Source: Lachnospiraceae bacterium (lineage in GTDB: Bacteria; Bacillota; Clostridia; Lachnospirales; Lachnospiraceae). From it: a stretch of DNA of 64,000 nt. Below are positions 42,090-52,186 of the stretch, in pieces; position 1 is the stretch's first letter, and each line of letters starts with the position of its first letter. Location: positions 1-64,000 of the forward strand of contig SVDN01000010.1 in NCBI GenBank assembly GCA_015057825.1. Direction: 5' to 3'. A model generated the notes under the pieces. The model was not told where the DNA came from, ran no database searches, and saw only the letters and a list, made by a program, of their open reading frames with translations. The position numbers were made by a program, and so were the translations under genes.

Positions 42090-44843
42090 ATGTCAGTGGT
42101 TCAAAAAGGTATAAATGACTTACAAACACTATATCCTAATCTTGTTAATGAATGGGATTATGAAAAAAATGGTCAATTAAACCCCAATCTCGTTGCGGCT
42201 CATAGCAACAAGAAGGTATGGTGGCAGTGCGAAAAAGGGCACTCATGGGAAAAATCACCAGATCAAAGAACTAGGGGACAAAACTGTCCATTTTGCTCTG
42301 GGCAAAAAGTGCTTGATGGATATAATGATTTAAAGTCTCAGGCACCTCAGCTGGAAATAGATTGGGATTATGAAAAAAATATTGATATTAAACCGAATCA
42401 GATAACGGTTGGAAGTAAGAAAAAAGTCTGGTGGAAATGTCATGTCTGTGGCTTTTCATGGCAAGTATCGCCTAATTCACGGAAGAGAGGCTTGCGTGGA
42501 TGTCCAAAATGTTCGGATGAAACTAGACGAACTAGTTATAGAAAAGCTCGTGTGAAAAAGGGAGTAAATGATTTTCTAAGTCAAGCCATAGAGTTGGTTA
42601 AAGAGTGGGATTATGATTTGAACTCAGACATAGAGATTTCAGAATATACAGTTAATAGCAATAAGAAAGTTTGGTGGAAATGTCAGGTTTGTGGAAATAA
42701 CTGGCAAGCAACGATTACGAATAGAGTTAATAATCATTCAGGATGCCCAAAATGCAATAAATATAATAGGACATCTTTTCCTGAACAAGCAATTTTTTAT
42801 TACATTAAATCTATATTTCATAATGCAGAAAATAGCTATACCAAAATAAAAGAGGATTCTTCTAAAGAATTGGATATTTTTATTCCAGACTTAAAAACAG
42901 GAATAGAATACGACGGTGTGGCCTGGCATAATAACAAGAATTCAGAAAAAAGAGACCGTGAGAAATACTTATTATGCAAAGATAATGGAATAAAGCTTAT
43001 TAGAGTGTCCGAGTTTGAAAGAAATAGTCAGGATGTGTGCGATGAGCTTATATTTCGTTCGGAATTAACAGACAAAGGATTAGAATTAGTTATAAAAACA
43101 ATTTTTCAATTGTTAGAGATTGAAGGTGTAGATGTTGATATCAAAAGAGATTATTCAACCATTGTTAAGCAATATATTACCTTCATTAAGGCAAAATCCA
43201 TAGCAACAAGGTATCCGGAAGATGTGAAATATTGGGATGTAGAGAGTAATAATGGCATTACGGCAGATATGGTGAATGCAACATCTAATAGAGTTTATTG
43301 GTGGAAATGTGAATTTGGACATAGCTATAAAGCTTCACCATCAAATAGACTTGGTACGGGTGATGGATGCCCTTATTGTTCGGGAAAAAGAGTTCTGAAA
43401 GGCTTTAATGATTTGAACTTCAAGAGACAGGATTTGGCAAAAAAATGGGATTATGTTATGAATAATCCACTAAAACCTACCGAAGTTACAGTGGGAAGTC
43501 AAAAACGTGTTTGGTGGAAGTGTGATAAAGGACACTCTTTTAAGAGCATTGTTTCGACTCAGGTTAATCACCCGATTCAATGTCCAATTTGCTCAAATAG
43601 ACAGGTGTTAAAAGGCTTTAATGACTTAGAAACTACAGATGCTTGGCTAGTAAGGGAGTGGAACTATTCAAGAAATAAAGATAAAACTCCGGATAAGTTT
43701 TGCAGAACAAATTCTTGCAAAGTTTGGTGGATTTGTGAAGAAGGTCATGAGTGGCCAGCAACTATCAATTCAAGGGCAAAAGGAGCAAAATGTCCTTATT
43801 GTACCGGGAGGATTCCAATTCCGGGAAAAACAGATTTGGCAACAATTAGACCAGAATTATTGAAGGAGTGGAATTACGATAAGAATAAAGATATATCACC
43901 TAAAGAGTTTAAAGAGTTTTCAAACAAAACAGTTTGGTGGAAATGCTCAAAGTGTAACAGTGAGTGGCAAGCTTTGATTTCTAGTAGGACCAACGGAACG
44001 GGATGTCCTTTTTGTGCAAATCAAAAATTTAAAACAGGAGTGAATGATTTAAAAACTCTATATCCTGATCTTGCAAAAGAATGGAATTACCAAAAGAACG
44101 CAAAAAAACCTGAAGAAGTAATTGCCGGTGGAAACAAAAAATATTGGTGGATATGCAAAAAGGAACATGAATGGTTTGCAACTGTAAATAGCCGCATATC
44201 AGGTCGGTCATGCCCGTATTGTAGCAATAAAAAACTACTAATCGGATATAATGACTTTGCTTCAGTATATCCGGATGCGGTAAAAGAATGGAATTGTGAA
44301 AAAAATGGAAATATTAAACCTAATGAAATAAGCTGTGGCTCAAATACAAAATATTGGTGGAAATGTCCTGAGTGTGGTTATGAGTACCAAGCATCACCAA
44401 ATTCAAGGAAAAGAAAAGATGGAAGTCTTTCAAAATGCAAATATTGTTCAGGAAGCGTGGCGATTGCAGGAAAAACAGATTTGGCAACATTATCCCCTAA
44501 ACTCCTAGATGAATGGGATTATGAAAAAAACAAAGATTTTTCACCTAAAGACGTTAAGGCTTTTTCGAGTAAGAAGGTTTGGTGGAAATGTAAAAAGTGT
44601 GGAAACGAATGGAAAACATCGATATATGCGAGGTCTATAGGAAGAGGATGCCCAAAATGCGCCAATGCTTTAAAAGGATTAACTAGAAGAAAAAAAGTCT
44701 TAAAAGTTGAAACTGGCGAGGTGTACGAAAGCTTGAAGGAAGCGGCTAAACAAAATGGTTGTTGCAAAGATATTATCAGTGCATGTTGCAACGGTCACCG
44801 AGAAATTGCGGCTGGATTTCATTGGAAATATTTAGATTCTTAA
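42090..44843 (+). CDS. Ten-repeat zinc-ribbon protein with embedded endonuclease and NUMOD-like tail
   Basis: A 917-residue protein. Ten copies of a 60-70 residue unit are visible, each of the form NDL..PxLxxEWDYxKN..xP..v..gSnkKVWWKCxxCGxxWxA...R...g.gCPxC (treble-clef DUF4379 type with CxxC/H and CPxC). Three precede and seven follow an inserted domain at about residues 228-345. That domain begins RTSFPEQAIFYYIKSIF and has LDIFIP (D262), GIEYDGVAWH (E273, D275) and GIKLIRVSE, the layout of VSR/DUF559-type PD-(D/E)xK nucleases. The last 50 residues (VLKVETGEVYESLKEAAKQ ... GFHWKY) match NUMOD1/IENR1 DNA-binding modules of homing endonucleases. Codon use is more AT-rich than in the neighbours, hinting at transfer. 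A defence or mobile-element role is inferred. Confidence 0.8.
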   Translation: MSVVQKGINDLQTLYPNLVNEWDYEKNGQLNPNLVAAHSNKKVWWQCEKGHSWEKSPDQRTRGQNCPFCSGQKVLDGYNDLKSQAPQLEIDWDYEKNIDIKPNQITVGSKKKVWWKCHVCGFSWQVSPNSRKRGLRGCPKCSDETRRTSYRKARVKKGVNDFLSQAIELVKEWDYDLNSDIEISEYTVNSNKKVWWKCQVCGNNWQATITNRVNNHSGCPKCNKYNRTSFPEQAIFYYIKSIFHNAENSYTKIKEDSSKELDIFIPDLKTGIEYDGVAWHNNKNSEKRDREKYLLCKDNGIKLIRVSEFERNSQDVCDELIFRSELTDKGLELVIKTIFQLLEIEGVDVDIKRDYSTIVKQYITFIKAKSIATRYPEDVKYWDVESNNGITADMVNATSNRVYWWKCEFGHSYKASPSNRLGTGDGCPYCSGKRVLKGFNDLNFKRQDLAKKWDYVMNNPLKPTEVTVGSQKRVWWKCDKGHSFKSIVSTQVNHPIQCPICSNRQVLKGFNDLETTDAWLVREWNYSRNKDKTPDKFCRTNSCKVWWICEEGHEWPATINSRAKGAKCPYCTGRIPIPGKTDLATIRPELLKEWNYDKNKDISPKEFKEFSNKTVWWKCSKCNSEWQALISSRTNGTGCPFCANQKFKTGVNDLKTLYPDLAKEWNYQKNAKKPEEVIAGGNKKYWWICKKEHEWFATVNSRISGRSCPYCSNKKLLIGYNDFASVYPDAVKEWNCEKNGNIKPNEISCGSNTKYWWKCPECGYEYQASPNSRKRKDGSLSKCKYCSGSVAIAGKTDLATLSPKLLDEWDYEKNKDFSPKDVKAFSSKKVWWKCKKCGNEWKTSIYARSIGRGCPKCANALKGLTRRKKVLKVETGEVYESLKEAAKQNGCCKDIISACCNGHREIAAGFHWKYLDS

Positions 44844-44917
44844 CCATTAATGTTGTAAGCTCGTATTTTAGTTAAATGTTTATAGTGGCAGACACAATAA
44901 TACACAACAAATCTTTG

Positions 44918-45185
44918 TTGACAAATCCTCTCATTGTGGTAAAATCTTACACTATAAAGACTGTGAAGAGGAGTACTAAGAGCGATGCTGCTTTAAGAGA
45001 GCTGTCGGTTGGTGGAAGACAGTAGGGCTAACTCCCAACTCGCCTTGGAGTTCGCTTGGTGATGAGCCAAGTGCGGTTGATGACCGTTATAAAATCCTAA
45101 AAAGAGCATAGGCAAAAGCCTATGAAACAGAGTGGTACCGCGGATATATTCGTCTCTGAAGCCTCGTAGCTTTAGAGGCGATTTT
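44918..45185 (+). promoter_or_regulatory. leuS promoter and T-box riboswitch
   Basis: Promoter TTGACA (44918-44923), 16-bp spacer, TAAAAT (44940-44945). The leader ends with AGAGTGGTACCGCGG (45130-45144), the T-box sequence that binds the uncharged tRNA acceptor end. The terminator GCCTC...GAGGC (45161-45179) follows. CTC at 45039-45041 lies where the Leu specifier could be. Uncharged tRNA-Leu should favour the antiterminator and raise leuS transcription. Confidence 0.9.
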
Positions 45186-45212
45186 AAGTTTATAGGAACA
45201 GGAGATATGAAA

Positions 45213-47630
45213 ATGGCAACACCTTACAATCACGTTGAAATCGAAAAAAGATGGCGTAAAAACTGGGAAGAGCACCCTATTAACGTTAACGACGGCAAAA
45301 AGAAGAAATACTACTGCTTGGATATGTTCCCATATCCTTCGGGTTCGGGTCTTCATGTTGGTCACTGGAGAGGCTATGTAATCAGTGACGTTTGGAGCCG
45401 TTACAAAATGCTTCAGGGCTACTATCTTATTCATCCGATGGGATGGGATGCTTTCGGTCTTCCGGCTGAAAACTACGCTATTAAAATGGGCGTTCATCCT
45501 GCAAAATCAACTGCACAAAACATTGCAAACATCAAACGTCAGATTAACGAAATCGCAGCTATTTACGATTGGGACAGAGAAGTAAACACAACAGATCCTA
45601 ACTTCTACAAATGGACTCAGTGGATTTTCGTTAAGATGTTCAAAGAAGGTCTTGCCTACGAAAAGGAAATGCCTATCAACTGGTGTCCTTCATGTAAGAC
45701 AGGTCTTGCAAACGAAGAAGTTGTTGATGGCAAATGCGAGCGTTGCGGTGCTGAGGTTACAAAGAAAAACCTTCGTCAGTGGATGCTTCGTATTACAAAA
45801 TATGCTGACAGACTTTTAAACGATCTTGATAAGCTCGATTGGCCCGAGAAGGTTAAAAAGATGCAGAGCGACTGGATCGGTAAATCATACGGTGCCGAAA
45901 TCGACTTCAAGGTAGACGGCACAGACAAGCAGATTACTGTTTACACAACACGTCCTGACACACTTTATGGTGCAACATTTATGGTTCTTGCACCTGAGCA
46001 TGCTTTGGCAAAAGAAATCGCAACACCGGAGCAGAAAGCGGCAGTTGAGGATTACATCTACAAAGCAAGCGTCAAATCATCCGTTGACCGTCTTCAGGAC
46101 AAGGAAAAAACAGGTGTGTTCACAGGCGCTTATGCAATCAACCCATTAAACGGAGCCAAAACACCAATCTGGCTTTCAGACTACGTTTTGGCCGATTACG
46201 GTACAGGCGCTATCATGTGCGTTCCTGCTCATGATACTCGTGACTTCGAATTTGCCAAGAAGTTCGACCTTCCTATCGTTCAGGTTATTGCAAAAGACGG
46301 CAAAGAAATCGAAAACCAGACTGAAGCTTACACAGAAAGCGGTATTGTTATAAATTCAGGTGACTGGACAGGCAGAGATTCTGCTGAACTTAAAAAGACA
46401 GCACCTGAAGAAATCGAGAAAAAGGGCCTTGGTAAAAAGAAAGTTAATTACAAACTTCGTGACTGGGTATTCTCACGTCAGCGTTACTGGGGCGAGCCTA
46501 TTCCTATCGTTCACTGCGAAAAATGCGGCGCTGTTCCTGTTCCGGAAGATCAGTTGCCACTTCTTCTTCCTGAGGTTGAAAGCTACCAGCCTACAGGTAC
46601 GGGTGAGTCACCGCTTGCGGACATCACCGATTGGGTAAACACAACATGTCCTTGCTGCGGCGGCCCTGCAAAACGCGAGACAAACACTATGCCTCAGTGG
46701 GCAGGTTCCAGCTGGTACTTCTTAAGATATGTTGATAATAAGAACGACAAAGCTTTGGTAGATAGAAAGATTGCGGATGAAATGCTTCCTGTTGATATGT
46801 ATATCGGCGGTGTTGAGCATGCGGTTCTTCATCTCCTTTATTCAAGATTCTACACCAAATTTCTTAAGGATATCGGTGTAATCGACTTTGATGAACCATT
46901 CACCAAGCTCTTCAACCAGGGTATGATTACGGGTAAAAACGGCATAAAGATGAGTAAATCTAAAGGTAATGTTGTTTCACCCGATGATTTGGTTCGCGAT
47001 TACGGTTGCGATTCCTTAAGACTTTACGAGCTTTTCGTAGGCCCACCTGAACTTGATTCGGAATGGGACGACAGAGGCATCGACGGTGTTTATCGTTTCA
47101 TCAACCGTTTCTGGAATCTTGTTATGGATAACAAGGATTGGGGTAAAGAAGCTACTAAAGAAATGGTTAAGACTCGTCACCGCATGGTACACGACATCAC
47201 ACAGCGTCTTGAGTCATTCAGCTTAAATACCGTTATTTCCGGTTTCATGGAATACAACAACAAGCTTATTGACATCGCAAAACGCGAAGGTGGCGTGGAC
47301 AAAGAAACATTAACTGCTTTCGTTAAGATGATTGCACCTTTCGCGCCACACATCGGTGAAGAGCTTTGGAAAGAGCTTGGCCATGAAGAAAGCGTATTTG
47401 ACGCAAAATACGGATGGCCTACATTCGACGAAAACGAAATGAAAGACGACGAAATCGAAATCGCCGTTCAAATAAACGGAAAAACAAAAGCAACAACAAC
47501 AATCCCTGCAGATTGCAGCAAAGAAGATGCAATCGCAGCCGGCAAAGCAGCCCTCGGCGACAAGCTTACAGGCAACATAGTAAAAGAAATCTATGTACCG
47601 GGAAGGATAGTTAATATTGTTGCCAAGTAA
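45213..47630 (+). CDS. leuS: Leucyl-tRNA synthetase
   Basis: An 805-residue class I synthetase. PYPSGSGLHVGH holds the HIGH-type motif and KMSKSKGNVVSP the KMSKS loop. A zinc knuckle CPSCKTG...CERCG lies in the first third and the CP1 editing domain (TRPDTLYGATFMVLAPEH) after it; the C-terminal anticodon-binding and Leu-specific domains follow. ATG 45213 is chosen because GGAG lies 8 bp upstream; ATG 45207 is too close to that site. Controlled by the T-box above. Confidence 0.97.
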   Translation: MATPYNHVEIEKRWRKNWEEHPINVNDGKKKKYYCLDMFPYPSGSGLHVGHWRGYVISDVWSRYKMLQGYYLIHPMGWDAFGLPAENYAIKMGVHPAKSTAQNIANIKRQINEIAAIYDWDREVNTTDPNFYKWTQWIFVKMFKEGLAYEKEMPINWCPSCKTGLANEEVVDGKCERCGAEVTKKNLRQWMLRITKYADRLLNDLDKLDWPEKVKKMQSDWIGKSYGAEIDFKVDGTDKQITVYTTRPDTLYGATFMVLAPEHALAKEIATPEQKAAVEDYIYKASVKSSVDRLQDKEKTGVFTGAYAINPLNGAKTPIWLSDYVLADYGTGAIMCVPAHDTRDFEFAKKFDLPIVQVIAKDGKEIENQTEAYTESGIVINSGDWTGRDSAELKKTAPEEIEKKGLGKKKVNYKLRDWVFSRQRYWGEPIPIVHCEKCGAVPVPEDQLPLLLPEVESYQPTGTGESPLADITDWVNTTCPCCGGPAKRETNTMPQWAGSSWYFLRYVDNKNDKALVDRKIADEMLPVDMYIGGVEHAVLHLLYSRFYTKFLKDIGVIDFDEPFTKLFNQGMITGKNGIKMSKSKGNVVSPDDLVRDYGCDSLRLYELFVGPPELDSEWDDRGIDGVYRFINRFWNLVMDNKDWGKEATKEMVKTRHRMVHDITQRLESFSLNTVISGFMEYNNKLIDIAKREGGVDKETLTAFVKMIAPFAPHIGEELWKELGHEESVFDAKYGWPTFDENEMKDDEIEIAVQINGKTKATTTIPADCSKEDAIAAGKAALGDKLTGNIVKEIYVPGRIVNIVAK

Positions 47631-47641
47631 TTGTATCAAGC

Positions 47642-47681
47642 AAAAAAGCCTGCCATTTTTTACATGGTGAGGCTTTTTTAT
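47642..47681 (+). terminator. leuS terminator
   Basis: AAAAAAGCCT (47642-47651)/AGGCTTTTTT (47670-47679) with an inner GCCAT/ATGGT extension. Confidence 0.85.
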
Positions 47682-47730
47682 TTGATATGTAAAAAACTAT
47701 GAGGAAGAAGCATTCTTTCTCTATTTTTTG

Positions 47731-47759
47731 TTGTAATGCATCAAAAAATAATTTATAAT
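47731..47759 (+). promoter_or_regulatory. fapA promoter
   Basis: TTGTAA (47731-47736), 17-bp spacer, TATAAT (47754-47759). Confidence 0.6.
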
Positions 47760-47830
47760 TAATATGTACAAGTGGGGCAAAGCATTTTGCGAACGTCAAA
47801 CATTACTTGGTAATAATTGGGAGCATAATT

Positions 47831-49576
47831 ATGGATGAGTTCGAAAAGCTGGAAAAGTACACAGGGGAAGACGAAGAAACACCGACCAAAGCATCATCTG
47901 CTTTAGGTCTTAATCTTGATGACATTTCAGAAGATGAGCTGATGGCTATCTACGCCAAATTAACAGGCAAAATCCGCGAGAAAAAACAAGAGAAAAAACA
48001 AGAACAAAAAGAAAAAAGAGAGCAATACTTTGCGGGCGACGAGGATGAACACGTAGCTACAATCGAGGCTGAGCGCGATGAAAACGGCCTTACGGTTACG
48101 GATTATTTAAGAAAAGTGTCCGATGAAGACGACGATCTTGATACATCCCTCAAAGATTTATTCGATAATGTAAGAAGAGAAACAGGCATTCGCGTAGATG
48201 AAGATGGAATGCATGCTTATTTATATATGGAATTTTCTGAGTCTACACAGGCCCATTTCTACACGGAAGAGGAAATAAATGTCCTTATTCACGACAACGG
48301 CATAAACACAGGCGTAATGAAAGAAGAACTGGAGCGCGCAATCAACGATCATCAATACAACGAAGAGGTTTTGATTGCTCAGGGCAAGCCTGCCGTTGAT
48401 GGCATTGACGGACATTTTGAGTTTTATTTTAACGAAAAAAGCAACAATGTTCCTCGCGAAAAAAGCGACGGAAGTATAGATTACAGAAATGTTTACAACT
48501 TTGAATTTGTAAAAGAAAACCAAAAGATTGCGGAATATATTCCGGCAACCAACGGAACTTACGGGGTAACCGTATTCGGTCAGCTTGTTAAGCCTAAACA
48601 GGGCAAAAACCTGCAAAGGCTCCACGGCAAGGGATTCAGAATAGAAGAAAACACCTACTATTCAAACATGCATGGCATGATTGAACTCAGAGACGGAGAC
48701 AGCCTTTATATAGACAATGTCTTGGAGGTTAAGAGTGATGTTGATTATTCCGTTGGTAATATTGAGTTTGACGGTGATGTAATGGTGCGCGGAAGCCTTA
48801 TGCGCGGCTTCGAAATCAAAGCAACCGGAAATGTTATCGTAGAAGGCGTTGTGGAAGGCGCAACCATTGAATCGGAACGTGACATAGTCTTAAGAAGCGG
48901 CATGACCGGCGACGGAATAGGCACATTAAAAGCCGGCGGTACCATTGTGGGACGTTTCTTCGAACGTGTAAATATCGAATGCATAGAGGATTTGTTCTGC
49001 GATTATTTGCTTAATTGCAATGTGTCCAGTATGGGCGTTGTAATGGTTAGAGGTAAGGATTATACCGGTATTATCGGTGGTAATGTCAGAGCTCTTATGG
49101 GCGTTGATTCCGATATTATCGGAAACGAAATAGAAATCAAAACTCACGTAAGTGTGGGTGTGGATAAAGAACTTGTGCAAAAGCACAATCAGATTTCCAA
49201 GCAGATTAATACCGAAAGCGATGTTATCAAGTCTTTGGATCAAAAGATTAAAGTGGTTAAAGACAATCCGGATAAAGCGGAGTACTGCCTTGATTTGCTT
49301 AAACAGCGTATCAAGTCGGACAAATTAAAAACCTCTCTTATGGATGAGCTTTACGAGCTGAAAAGGCTTATGGCCAATTCAACGAAAGCCGCCATTGCCG
49401 TTGGCGGTATAATGTATCCGCGAACCACCATTGAGATTAACGGCCAGGCAAGGTTCATAAAAGAGCAAATGCGCCGCGTGCTCATTACTCTGGATGACGG
49501 TAAGTTGCAGTATTACAAGTATACGGACAATGTTGTGGCAAGAAATTTAAATGACAGAAATAAAGATAAAAAATAA
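47831..49576 (+). CDS. fapA: FapA (DUF342) family protein
   Basis: A 581-residue cytoplasmic protein of the FapA family. The N-terminal region (to about 210) is highly charged with a Lys/Glu coiled stretch. The core shows PATNGTYGVTVFGQLVKPKQG and a beta-helix of GD/GN repeats (VGNIEFDGDVMVRGSLMRGF, ATGNVIVEGVVEGATIESE), then a coiled-coil hairpin near residues 440-510. Members have been linked to cell polarity or surface processes and, by name, to flagella; no flagellar gene is nearby. ATG 47831 follows GGGAGC at a proper distance. Confidence 0.85.
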   Translation: MDEFEKLEKYTGEDEETPTKASSALGLNLDDISEDELMAIYAKLTGKIREKKQEKKQEQKEKREQYFAGDEDEHVATIEAERDENGLTVTDYLRKVSDEDDDLDTSLKDLFDNVRRETGIRVDEDGMHAYLYMEFSESTQAHFYTEEEINVLIHDNGINTGVMKEELERAINDHQYNEEVLIAQGKPAVDGIDGHFEFYFNEKSNNVPREKSDGSIDYRNVYNFEFVKENQKIAEYIPATNGTYGVTVFGQLVKPKQGKNLQRLHGKGFRIEENTYYSNMHGMIELRDGDSLYIDNVLEVKSDVDYSVGNIEFDGDVMVRGSLMRGFEIKATGNVIVEGVVEGATIESERDIVLRSGMTGDGIGTLKAGGTIVGRFFERVNIECIEDLFCDYLLNCNVSSMGVVMVRGKDYTGIIGGNVRALMGVDSDIIGNEIEIKTHVSVGVDKELVQKHNQISKQINTESDVIKSLDQKIKVVKDNPDKAEYCLDLLKQRIKSDKLKTSLMDELYELKRLMANSTKAAIAVGGIMYPRTTIEINGQARFIKEQMRRVLITLDDGKLQYYKYTDNVVARNLNDRNKDKK

Positions 49577-49604
49577 AGGGTTGACTTACATTATGTCAAC
49601 CCTT
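49576..49604. terminator. Bidirectional terminator between fapA and the corC-like gene
   Basis: AAGGGTTGAC (49576-49585) and GTCAACCCTT (49595-49604) form a 10-bp stem; it overlaps the stop of the convergent gene. Confidence 0.7.
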
Positions 49605-50833
49605 ACTTTATCTATTCTTTTATTATCAACCGATTCAACCGAAAGCTTTACATTTCCTGTGAAAACCACATCTCCCGCTTTTGGAATTCGATCGATTTTT
49701 CCCATTATATAACCGCCGATTGTTTCATAATCGTCAGACTCTAAGGAAGTGCCCAAATTGTCATTAAAATCGTCAAGTCGCATCTGACCTTCAACCACAT
49801 ATTCGTTGTCTCCGGCTTGCTGCAGTTCGTCGAATTCGTCGGCATCGTATTCGTCTCTGATTTCGCCCACAATTTCTTCAAGCAAATCTTCCAAAGTGAT
49901 AATGCCCACGGCTGCGCCGTATTCGTCAATAACTATCATCATGCTGACAGCGTCTTTTTTCATTTCCAACATCAATTCGCTAAGGGGCTTGCCTTCAAAT
50001 GTGAAGTGGGCCTCACGAAGAAAATCTCTGACATTAAAAGGCTCATCTTGTTTATAAAGAACAAGATCTTTCATATTGATGATTCCCACAATGTTTTCCG
50101 TGGAGTCCTCATACACCGGCATTCTGGTGTACATTTCTTCTTTGAATATTGCCATAAGTTCTTCGTAAGAAGCGTTTATGTCCACACAGGTGACGTCAAT
50201 CTTTGGAACCATTATATCTTCGGCCTTGTCGTCGCCGAAATCTATAAGGTTGTTGATGATTTTCTTTTCCTGTTCCTCCAAAACACCTTCTTCGTGACTT
50301 ACATCCACAATGGAACGAAGCTCGCTTTCCGTAATTGCTTGTTCTCTGGCTTTGGTATTTATTTTAAACAACTTCATTACAAAAAAGGCCAAACTGTTTA
50401 TTATCCAGATGATCGGAGTGAAGATAATTGTTATAATATATATGATTCGTGCATATCGTATTGCCATTTTTTCAGCGTTGATGCTGGCTGCCGTTTTCGG
50501 GGTTATCTCGCCGAAAATCAGCACAACAACCGTGATTATGGCGGTGCCGATGGTAATACCGATATTACCGAAAAGCTTTTGCGCCAAAATCGTGGTAAGA
50601 GAGGAAACAATAATATTTACGATATTGTTGCCTATCAAAATGGTGCTTAGCATTTTGCTTTGGTTTTCCAATAATTTAAGCAAAAGCTTTGCTTTTTCGT
50701 TTCCTTCGTCCGCCAGATTTCGAATCTTAATCTTGCTTGCACTCATCATGGCCGTTTCCGCCGATGAAAAGAAAGCCGAAAAAGCGATTAATGCAAAGAT
50801 TATTAAAAGAATCACTATAGAGACCGTGTCCAA
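49586..50833 (-). CDS. CNNM/CorC-type transporter-associated protein (HlyC/CorC family)
   Basis: A 415-residue membrane protein. The N-terminal CNNM domain has three to four helices (start VSIVILLIIFALIAFSAFF, then SSAETAMMSASKIKIRNL and LIGNNIVNI). A CBS-domain pair (about 205-330; DIMVPKIDVTCVDINAS, RMPVYEDSTENIVGII, VIDEYGAAVGIITLEDLLEE) and the C-terminal CorC_HlyC domain (VEGQMRLDDFN, TIGGYIMG) follow. Such proteins act in magnesium or other cation export; hemolysin is a historic label. Confidence 0.92.
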   Translation of the reverse strand: MDTVSIVILLIIFALIAFSAFFSSAETAMMSASKIKIRNLADEGNEKAKLLLKLLENQSKMLSTILIGNNIVNIIVSSLTTILAQKLFGNIGITIGTAIITVVVLIFGEITPKTAASINAEKMAIRYARIIYIITIIFTPIIWIINSLAFFVMKLFKINTKAREQAITESELRSIVDVSHEEGVLEEQEKKIINNLIDFGDDKAEDIMVPKIDVTCVDINASYEELMAIFKEEMYTRMPVYEDSTENIVGIINMKDLVLYKQDEPFNVRDFLREAHFTFEGKPLSELMLEMKKDAVSMMIVIDEYGAAVGIITLEDLLEEIVGEIRDEYDADEFDELQQAGDNEYVVEGQMRLDDFNDNLGTSLESDDYETIGGYIMGKIDRIPKAGDVVFTGNVKLSVESVDNKRIDKVRVDIM

Positions 50834-50887
50834 ATAAATCCTCCTTAAAATTTAAATACCGGCCCGCAAAAATCGGACCGATAATTA

Positions 50888-51985
50888 TTAAACGTTAAAT
50901 CTGAACAATATAACATCGCCGTCCTGAACGACGTAATCTTTTCCTTCCATTCTGACAAGACCTTTGTCTCTTGCGGCCGCATATGTTCCGCAATCCAAAA
51001 GTTCCTGATAGTTAATGACTTCCGCTTTGATAAATCCGCGCTCGAAGTCGGAGTGAATTTTGCCCGCAGCTCCCGGAGCTTTGGTGCCTTTTGTAATGGT
51101 CCAGGCACGGGTTTCTTGCTTGCCGGCGGTTAAGTAACTGATAAGGCCAAGAAGTGAATAGCTTGCTGTGATTAACTTATCAAGACCCGATTCTTCAAGA
51201 CCCAAGTCAGCCAAAAATTCAGCTTTTTCATCATCATCAAGTTCCGAAATTTCCTGCTCGATTTGCGCGCAAATTGTAAAGGCTTCGCTGCCGTTTGCTT
51301 TTGCAAATTCTTTAACTTTTGCAACGTGTGGATTTGAAGCACCGTCGTCCGCCAAATCGTCTTCCGATACGTTTGCCGCATAAATAACCGGCTTGCCGGT
51401 AAGAAGATTGTATTCTTTTAACCAGCCGATTTCATCTTCGTCTTCCGTTTTATAAGTAATGGCAAGATTGCCGGCTTCAAGATGAGCTTTTAATGCCTCC
51501 TGAAGAGCAAGCTCTTTTGCCAATGTCTTGTCGTTTCTTGCACCGCGGGTCGTTTTTGCGATGCGTTTTTCCAATGTTTCGATATCGGAAAACATAAGCT
51601 CTAAGTTGATGGTTTCTATATCGCGCATAGGATCTACGCTTCCGTCAACGTGAACGATATTTGTATCTTCAAAACATCTTACAACATGGACAATGGCATC
51701 AACCTCGCGGATGTTGCCAAGGAACTGATTACCCAGACCTTCACCTTTTGATGCGCCTTTAACAAGGCCCGCAATATCAACAAATTCGATTGTTGCAGGT
51801 GTGATTTTATCCGAATCATATAAATTTGCAAGCAGGTCAAGACGTTTGTCCGGAACGGCTACGATACCGATATTTGCATCGATTGTACAGAAAGGGTAGT
51901 TTGCACTTTCCGCGCCTGCTTTTGTAAGTGAATTAAATAATGTGCTTTTACCTACGTTTGGTAAACCAACGATTCCAAGTTTCAT
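50888..51985 (-). CDS. ychF: Ribosome-binding GTPase/ATPase YchF
   Basis: A 365-residue Obg-family protein that favours ATP. G1 is GLPNVGKSTLFNSLTKAG, followed by YPFCTIDANIGIV, DIAGLVKGASKGEGLGNQFL and a TGS-like C-terminal domain (TKAPGAAGKIHSDFERGFIKAEV). It binds the ribosome and responds to stress. Its gene lies before the corC-like gene on the same strand. Confidence 0.95.
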   Translation of the reverse strand: MKLGIVGLPNVGKSTLFNSLTKAGAESANYPFCTIDANIGIVAVPDKRLDLLANLYDSDKITPATIEFVDIAGLVKGASKGEGLGNQFLGNIREVDAIVHVVRCFEDTNIVHVDGSVDPMRDIETINLELMFSDIETLEKRIAKTTRGARNDKTLAKELALQEALKAHLEAGNLAITYKTEDEDEIGWLKEYNLLTGKPVIYAANVSEDDLADDGASNPHVAKVKEFAKANGSEAFTICAQIEQEISELDDDEKAEFLADLGLEESGLDKLITASYSLLGLISYLTAGKQETRAWTITKGTKAPGAAGKIHSDFERGFIKAEVINYQELLDCGTYAAARDKGLVRMEGKDYVVQDGDVILFRFNV

Positions 51986-52156
51986 ATTTTATAAAATCTC
52001 CTTAAATATAAGCAATAATCCATTTCATATATTAACACACAATGGGAATATTTGCTACCGACAATAAATTTTAAGCAATAAATTTCGACTCCCCAAAACA
52101 AAGTTACATAATCATGAAAAAAGTTTAAATTTCCGCGAAAATATCGAAAAAAACAC

Positions 52157-52185
52157 TTGATTATGTAAACGTTTTGGTGTAGAAT
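52157..52185 (+). promoter_or_regulatory. mraZ promoter
   Basis: TTGATT (52157-52162), 17-bp spacer, TAGAAT (52180-52185), heading the division and cell-wall cluster. Confidence 0.7.
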
Positions 52186-52186
52186 G

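Noticed and set aside
49817..50650. 277-codon plus-strand ORF opposite the CorC-type gene
   Set aside because: It is antisense to a gene with clear CBS motifs and has low-complexity His/Phe/Asn-rich content.
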